Shown here one piece after another: positions 34,271 to 38,973 of a stretch of 38,973 nucleotides of DNA. Location of the stretch: positions 1-38,973 of the forward strand of contig JABDCT010000010.1 of NCBI GenBank assembly GCA_013287985.1. Reading direction: 5' to 3'. The stretch's first letter is position 1, and each line of letters begins with the position of its first letter. The notes under the pieces are model-generated. The model was not told the origin of the DNA. It was given only the letters and a program-made list of their open reading frames with translations, and ran no database searches. Source of the stretch: Chlamydiota bacterium (GTDB lineage Bacteria; Chlamydiota; Chlamydiia; Chlamydiales; Rhabdochlamydiaceae). A program made the position numbers and the translations under genes.

Positions 34271-34285
34271 TGGGAAACGGTGGAA
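34271..34285 (+). promoter_or_regulatory. Possible MraZ-type repeat pair upstream of mraZ
   Basis: TGGGA-AACGG-TGGAA with ten-base periodicity, continuing to the ATG at 34291 (ATGAC as a weak third position). It overlaps the expected start of transcription and the ribosome-binding site (GGTGGA), so binding here would block expression. It resembles the mirror-image pair at 34171. Confidence 0.45.
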
Positions 34286-34290
34286 ATGCG

Positions 34291-34788
34291 ATGACTCGCT
34301 TCTTTTTTAGTGGTTCTGTATCTGCGAAACTCGACAGCAAAAACCGTTTTGTCCTGCCCCAAAATATGCGTTTTGGCCTGGTGGAAAATGGCGCTCTCCA
34401 ATTCAGCATCGCCTTAGGATTAGGAGGCTGTCTTGCGATCTATCGCCAGAGCGATATCGACCGCATCGTCGCCAAGTTCCAAGCCAAACAGCACATAGGC
34501 AAATTCCAGAAGTTCTTCACCCTTTTCTTCTCTACGCTGCACCAGACGACATGCGACAAAATCGGCCGCGTGATCCTGCCGCCGACGCTGAAGAAAGCCG
34601 TGGAAATCAAGAATGAAATCGTCATCGCCGGCGTCCTTAACAAGATCGAAATCTGGCCTAAAGAGCGCTACGACGCTCAGCTCTCCGATCTCTTGGGCGG
34701 AAAAGGCGATTATGACCTGGCTAAAATGACTGAAGAGGCGTTCGCGCTTTTAGATGACGGGGGAGACGGCTGCTGTGAGTTCGAATGA
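34291..34788 (+). CDS. mraZ: Transcriptional regulator MraZ
   Basis: A 165-residue MraZ with two AbrB-like halves, each carrying the family D-x-x-x-R motif: LDSKNRFVLPQNM near residue 14 and CDKIGRVILPPTLKK in the middle. MraZ represses the division/cell-wall cluster it heads, binding upstream repeats. I chose the ATG at 34291; an in-frame GTG at 34270 would add seven residues and run into the TGG boxes. It overlaps rsmH by 35 bases. My recollection is that mraZ is missing from Chlamydiaceae but present in some environmental chlamydiae. Confidence 0.92.
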   Translation: MTRFFFSGSVSAKLDSKNRFVLPQNMRFGLVENGALQFSIALGLGGCLAIYRQSDIDRIVAKFQAKQHIGKFQKFFTLFFSTLHQTTCDKIGRVILPPTLKKAVEIKNEIVIAGVLNKIEIWPKERYDAQLSDLLGGKGDYDLAKMTEEAFALLDDGGDGCCEFE

Positions 34789-35679
34789 CCATATCCCGAT
34801 CATGGTAAGCGAACTGCTCACTGCGTTTGAACCCGTGCAGATTAAAGTTTTTTACGACGGAACACTCGGAGCCGGTGGACACGCCGCTCAGATTTTAGAG
34901 GCGCATCCTGAAATTGAGCGCTACATCGGCGTAGACCGCGATACCGGAGCTCTAGCGATTGCTAAAAAAACGCTTAAGCCCTGGAGTGGGAAAGTCGATT
35001 TTGTACACGGTAATTTTTCCGACCTCGATTCTCACCTCACGGAGAGGGGAATTGATGCTGTCGATGGTTTTTTTTTGACTTAGGAGTCTCTTCTATGCAA
35101 CTCGATCAAGGTGAAAAAGGTTTCAGCTTCTCAAAAGAAGGTCCTCTAGATATGCGCATGGATCAGAACGATCCGCTGACTGCAAAAGAGATCGTCAACC
35201 ACTGGTCCCAAGAGAAAATTGGTGAACTCCTGCGCATTTACGGCGAAGAGAAGCGCTGGCGCGAAGCGGCGCGTGCGATTGTCCAAGCGCGTCAAAAGAC
35301 TCCCTTCCAAACGACAAAACAGCTCGCTGAAGTGATCGCCTCTGCATTGAGCAGGGGGATGAAGATGAAGCGCCACCCCGCTACGCTCGTTTTTCAAGGA
35401 CTGCGCATCTTTATCAACCGCGAACTCGAATCCCTACAAGAAGCGCTGCCCAAAGCGATCGGCTGGTTGAAGAAAGGCGGCAGAATCGGTGTGATGAGCT
35501 TCCATAGCTTAGAAGATCGCATTGTGAAGAACATTTTCAGACAAGCTGCCCCACTGGGCAAAAAGGCGACAGGCGTGCTCAAGCTGATCAATAAAAAGCC
35601 GCTGATTGCTGGTCGGCAAGAACTATTTAAAAACCCTAGAGCGCGCAGTGCAAAACTGCGTTTGGCGGAGAAACTATGA
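34754..35679 (+). CDS. rsmH: 16S rRNA m4C1402 methyltransferase RsmH, interrupted by a one-base shift
   Basis: RsmH (MraW) methylates C1402 of 16S rRNA at the P site. The first part (34754-35083) has the AdoMet segment FYDGTLGAGGHA and ends DAVDGFFLT before a stop. The second (from about 35077) resumes as DLGVSSMQLDQGEKGFSFSK and continues through MRMDQ, RHPATLVFQGLRIFINREL, GVMSFHSLEDRIVK to the stop. Together they give about 308 residues, the family length. The break is in a run of nine T (35068-35076); ten T would restore GFFFDLGVSS. The start could be ATG 34754 or GTG 34775. ftsL overlaps the stop as ATGA. The frame is otherwise intact and well conserved, so expression despite the break is plausible. 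Confidence 0.9.
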
Positions 35680-36035
35680 GAGCTGCAATTATAAGTGTTA
35701 TCTCTTGCCTTCTCTTTTTTGCGATCTGTCTTTATTCTTACCTCGACATGCAGAATCAGTTAACAGAGCTGCGCATCCATATCCCTCAACTTTCATGTGA
35801 ACTCAAACGCGTGCAAGAGGAGAATGTGCGTCTTCAATTTGCCATACAGCAGTTTGAGAGCCCTGAAAACCTGCTTTCGCTTGCCCGCGATAAAGCCTTT
35901 GCTCATCTCAAGTTTCCCTCCTTGAAAGAGGTGGTAACCGTCCAGCGCGCCGAACAATTTGCCACAGCTACTTCGCAAGAAAAAGCGGGCAAAGGTGGCT
36001 CGCCGACACTTGCGATGCGCCTTTCGCATAACTAA
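35676..36035 (+). CDS. ftsL: FtsL-like cell division protein
   Basis: A 119-residue bitopic protein: one N-terminal membrane segment (AAIISVISCLLFFAICLYSY), then a coiled-coil with heptads (LDMQNQLTELRIHIPQL, CELKRVQEENVRLQFAIQQF) followed by SPENLLSLARDKAFAHLKFPS. Length, topology and position between rsmH and ftsI identify it as FtsL (CT271 in Chlamydia). It helps assemble the septal peptidoglycan machinery with FtsI. Its start overlaps the rsmH stop. Confidence 0.85.
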   Translation: MRAAIISVISCLLFFAICLYSYLDMQNQLTELRIHIPQLSCELKRVQEENVRLQFAIQQFESPENLLSLARDKAFAHLKFPSLKEVVTVQRAEQFATATSQEKAGKGGSPTLAMRLSHN

Positions 36036-36060
36036 ATATTAATATTAATACAGTTTCTAC

Positions 36061-38049
36061 ATGCCCGCACCTGAATCGAAAAGCGCATTTATTCTTCCTG
36101 CTACTAGCCAAAGACGTCTTCTGGGCATCGCTCTCTTTCTCCTTGGCCTCTTCTGCCTGCTGATTCTGCAATATTTCCGCATCCAGGTCGTAGAACATGA
36201 TAAGTGGGCTGCGCGCGCTAGCGCTCAGCATCAAGTAGTCGTCAAGCAGCCGCCTAGGCGCGGGCTCTTTTTTTCCAATACGGACATCAAACTCGGCCAC
36301 CCGCAGGCAAAACAAGCTTTTGTGCTCGATGTCGCCAAATTCCATCTCTACATCGATCCAGAGAGTATTCCCGCGGCTTCGCGCAATGAGATTGCGCGCC
36401 AGATTGCGCTGCTGCTTCATCTGAAAGGCGAAGAGATCAAAAAGATGCGCCTGCAGTTTGAAAAGAAGTCGCGCAGCCGCAAAATCGCGATGTGGATCGA
36501 CGCTCCTGCCAAAGATGAGATCCAGGCCTGGTGGCGCGCCTATGCGAGAAGGAAGAAGCTCGCTTCGAACGCGCTCTTTTTCGTGCAGGATTACTTGCGC
36601 TCCTATCCTTTCGGTAAGTCGCTTGGACAGGTGCTGCACACCGTGAGGCTGCAGCGCGACGAGAAGACGGAAGCGGCGATTCCCACCGGTGGGTTAGAAG
36701 CCATATTAGATCCCGTTTTGCGCGGCAAAATGGGCCGCCGCCTTTTCTACCGCTCGCCGCGCCATGAAATGGATATGGGTAGAGTGATCACTCCTCCTGA
36801 AGATGGATGCGACGTCACTCTCACAGTGAACCACTGCCTGCAAGCGATAGCTGAAGAAGAGATCGAGAAGCAGGTAGTGAAGAGCGAAGCAAAAGGTGGC
36901 TGGGCGATCATCATGGATCCCTACACCGGCGAAGTGCTGGCTCTTGCGCAATATCCCTTCTTCGATCCGCGGAGCTACCCAAAATATTTTAACAATCCTG
37001 CTCTTCTAGAGGACACAAAAGTAAAGGCCGTGACCGATCCCTATGAACCGGGTTCGACGTTTAAGGCAATTACCGTCGCCGTTGCGCTTATGGCCAACGA
37101 AGAGCTGCGCAAGAGGGGAAAGCCGCAGCTATTTACCACTACAGAAAAAGTGGGCACCGTTCCCTGTACTTTTCCCGGGCGCACGAAGATCTTGAAAGAT
37201 ATCAAGCGCGTTCACCGCTACCTCAATATGTACATGGCGCTGCAGAAATCGTCGAACGTCTATATGGCGAAGATGGTGCAGCGGATCATCGAACAGCTCG
37301 GCGCGGAGTGGTACCGCTCTACGCTCCACAATGTTTTTGGATTTGGGGTTAAGACGCGTATCGAGCTTCCTTCAGAAAGCGCTGGCCTTTTGCCCATGCC
37401 GGGTAAGCTCCATCCCAATGGAAAGCTCGAATGGTCGGCGCCGACTCCCTATTCCATGGCAATGGGGCATAATATTTTAGCTAATAGTTTCCAGATGCTA
37501 CGCAGCTTTGCCATAATTGCCAACGGTGGCTATGATGTGAAACCGACGCTGGTGAAAAGGATAATGCGCGGAGAGGAGGTCATTTATGACCTGGGCAATT
37601 CGCTAGCTAAAAAAACGCCGAAACGCCTCTTAGAGCCGACTATTTCTGAAGAAGTGCTCACGGCGATGCGATTTACGACAAAACCCGGGGGATCGGCGAG
37701 CAAAGGCGATATTCCCGGCTATAGCGAAGGCGGGAAGACCTCCACTTCCGAGAAGATTGTGAATGGGGTCTATTCGAAAAAGACGCATATTTCGACATTT
37801 ATCGGTTTTGCTCCGGCCAAAAACCCTCGCTTTGTGCTGATCGTCGCGGTTGATGAACCCGCCTTTAAGATTATCCCCGGGATTGGGGCGAATCAATACG
37901 GCGGTAATTGCGCTGCCCCTTGCTTTAGCAAGATCGGCGAGCGCGCGTTGAAATACCTCGGTGTGGAACCAGATGATCCCGCCGAAAAACTCTGGTTACC
38001 AGAAGTGAATGCTTTGAAATCGTTGTATGATAAATGGAACGGAAGTTAA
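36061..38049 (+). CDS. ftsI: Penicillin-binding protein 3 (FtsI-type transpeptidase)
   Basis: A monofunctional class B transpeptidase, 662 residues, for septal or ring-like peptidoglycan synthesis. There is an N-terminal anchor (LLGIALFLLGLFCLLILQYF), a dimerisation domain, and the catalytic domain with STFK (Ser332-Lys335), SSN (397-399) and KTS (559-561) in place of the usual KTG. The last box is followed by T, giving KTST. Family segments such as PYEPGSTFKAITVAVALM and MAMGHNILANSFQMLRSFAIIANGG are typical. There is no Shine-Dalgarno; the ATG follows an A/T stretch (TATTAATATTAAT). It overlaps murE by 16 bases. It corresponds to CT270. Confidence 0.95.
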   Translation: MPAPESKSAFILPATSQRRLLGIALFLLGLFCLLILQYFRIQVVEHDKWAARASAQHQVVVKQPPRRGLFFSNTDIKLGHPQAKQAFVLDVAKFHLYIDPESIPAASRNEIARQIALLLHLKGEEIKKMRLQFEKKSRSRKIAMWIDAPAKDEIQAWWRAYARRKKLASNALFFVQDYLRSYPFGKSLGQVLHTVRLQRDEKTEAAIPTGGLEAILDPVLRGKMGRRLFYRSPRHEMDMGRVITPPEDGCDVTLTVNHCLQAIAEEEIEKQVVKSEAKGGWAIIMDPYTGEVLALAQYPFFDPRSYPKYFNNPALLEDTKVKAVTDPYEPGSTFKAITVAVALMANEELRKRGKPQLFTTTEKVGTVPCTFPGRTKILKDIKRVHRYLNMYMALQKSSNVYMAKMVQRIIEQLGAEWYRSTLHNVFGFGVKTRIELPSESAGLLPMPGKLHPNGKLEWSAPTPYSMAMGHNILANSFQMLRSFAIIANGGYDVKPTLVKRIMRGEEVIYDLGNSLAKKTPKRLLEPTISEEVLTAMRFTTKPGGSASKGDIPGYSEGGKTSTSEKIVNGVYSKKTHISTFIGFAPAKNPRFVLIVAVDEPAFKIIPGIGANQYGGNCAAPCFSKIGERALKYLGVEPDDPAEKLWLPEVNALKSLYDKWNGS

Positions 38050-38973
38050 AAAATCTTTTTAGGGACATTCCCGGCCTCACAATAAAAGGCGCAAAAGAGG
38101 TGGAGATCACCGCTCTAACTGCCAACTCTAAGCAGGTCGGCCCCGGCACGCTCTTCATTGCCAAAAAAGGACGTTCACACGACGGCTGCCATTTTATTCC
38201 TGAAGCGCTGCGCGCCGGTGCAACCGCAGTGCTAACCGATCTCTATAACCCTTTCTTAGATATCCCACAGATTATCTACCCCGATCCCTCCAAGATCGAA
38301 GCAGAGCTAGCTGCAACTTTCTACCAGCATCCCTCGCGTAAACTGCACATGGTTGGAATCACGGGGACAAGCGGAAAAACCACGACAGCCTACCTCGTGC
38401 GTGCTCTACTCGGCGAGAATTGCGGGCTGATCGGCACGATCGAATGGATCATAGGAAAAAACGCTTTTAGTTCCGAGCTGACCACTCCGGATGTGATCAC
38501 GTGCCATAAGCTGCTTGCTGAAATGGTCGCAGCGGGTTGCAAGTCTGCAGTGATGGAGGTCAGTTCCCATGCTCTGGATCAGGGGAGGGTAGAGCAGGTC
38601 GACTTCGACAGCGCCATTTTCACGAATTTGACCCACGAGCATCTCGATTACCATCAGACGATGGAGCAGTATTTGGCAGCCAAGGCAAAACTCTTTGCTT
38701 CACTAAAGCCAAACGGCTGTGCCATTCTCAATGCAGATGACCCCGCTTCGGCATCTCTAGTGACTAAAGCGCGCTCGCTCACCTATGGCATCGATAATGC
38801 AGCCGATCTGCGCGCTGTGAATATCCAGCTGACGGACAAGGGCGTGCAATTCGAAGTGGATGGCGTCCTGATCCGTTCCACACTCATCGGCAGGTTCAAT
38901 ATTTATAACATTCTTGCTGCACTTGCCGCAGCGCTCATAGCGGGCATTCCTCTTTCTACATCTGCCCAGATCC
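38034..38973 (+). CDS. murE: MurE, UDP-MurNAc-tripeptide ligase (3' end outside window)
   Basis: MurE adds the third stem-peptide residue (meso-diaminopimelate in chlamydiae) to UDP-MurNAc-dipeptide. The ATG at 38034 lies inside the end of ftsI and reads MERKLKNLFRDIPGLTIKGA. The Mur-ligase N-domain follows (LTANSKQVGPGTLFIAKKGRSHDG, IPEALRAGATAV), then the ATP P-loop GITGTSGKTTTAY, TTPD, EVSSHALDQGRV and TNLTHEHLDYH. About 313 codons are present, with the central and C-terminal domains cut off. It corresponds to CT269. Confidence 0.95.
   Translation, partial: MERKLKNLFRDIPGLTIKGAKEVEITALTANSKQVGPGTLFIAKKGRSHDGCHFIPEALRAGATAVLTDLYNPFLDIPQIIYPDPSKIEAELAATFYQHPSRKLHMVGITGTSGKTTTAYLVRALLGENCGLIGTIEWIIGKNAFSSELTTPDVITCHKLLAEMVAAGCKSAVMEVSSHALDQGRVEQVDFDSAIFTNLTHEHLDYHQTMEQYLAAKAKLFASLKPNGCAILNADDPASASLVTKARSLTYGIDNAADLRAVNIQLTDKGVQFEVDGVLIRSTLIGRFNIYNILAALAAALIAGIPLSTSAQI

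Noticed and set aside
1-38973. tRNA, rRNA, CRISPR array, insertion sequence or prophage
   Set aside because: No cloverleaf, regularly spaced repeat, transposase or phage structural gene was seen. Gaps between genes are short and mostly explained by hairpins and promoters.

Overview
The window looks like chromosomal DNA of a chlamydia, most likely an environmental one (Parachlamydiales-type) rather than Chlamydia itself. The main reason is gene order. From right to left, murE-ftsI-ftsL-rsmH-(mraZ)-two small genes-dnaA, then gcvH, a lipoate/octanoate transferase, clpC and mnmA follow the order of the C. trachomatis CT269-CT287 region. The left end carries two other chlamydial pairings: rng-plsX-rpmF and lpxB-pcnB. 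F-box genes, mraZ and many lineage-specific small proteins argue against a reduced Chlamydia genome. This assignment is inference from synteny; no database search was possible.

Layout. 1-6151 (minus strand) is a compact housekeeping run: pcnB, an alpha/beta hydrolase, lpxB, DUF177, rpmF, plsX and rng (cut by the window edge). Many neighbours overlap by 4-20 bases. 6233-10295 (plus) is a transport/accessory segment: two amino-acid permeases, three members of an unknown small-protein family (the third truncated), a DUF3096 membrane peptide and a small basic-protein gene broken by a stop codon. 10297-16941 (minus) holds a secreted protein, a 39-aa secreted peptide, mnmA, a complete tripartite efflux set (outer-membrane channel, EmrA, EmrB) and a lysozyme-like exported protein. 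17148-20268 is clpC and an unknown membrane protein.

20326-29761 (plus) contains a lipoate/octanoyl transferase, an archaeal/eukaryotic-type ProRS, a PpiD-like membrane chaperone, gcvH, a large AsmA-like protein and comF. The transferase and its presumed acceptor GcvH lie in the same neighbourhood. 29808-31845 holds two tandem F-box genes, separated by a 0.2 kb scar made of a dnaA 3' tail joined to a comF 3' tail. 31842-34122 (minus) is dnaA, a TPR protein and a small unknown gene. 34291 to the right end (plus) is the division/cell-wall cluster mraZ-rsmH-ftsL-ftsI-murE, in which rsmH is interrupted by a one-base shift in a run of nine T.

The most interesting signals are: (1) the F-box pair and its chimeric dnaA/comF scar, whose two halves have diverged to very different degrees; (2) the rsmH T9 shift, which could be an indel, polymerase slippage or -1 frameshifting; (3) possible MraZ-type 10-bp-spaced repeats facing both ways between mraZ and the dnaA-side operon; (4) several starts without a Shine-Dalgarno and with a -10-like box just upstream, suggesting leaderless mRNAs; and (5) two unusually long hairpins at 2557-2623 and 17052-17115. 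I saw no tRNA, rRNA, CRISPR array, insertion sequence or prophage.
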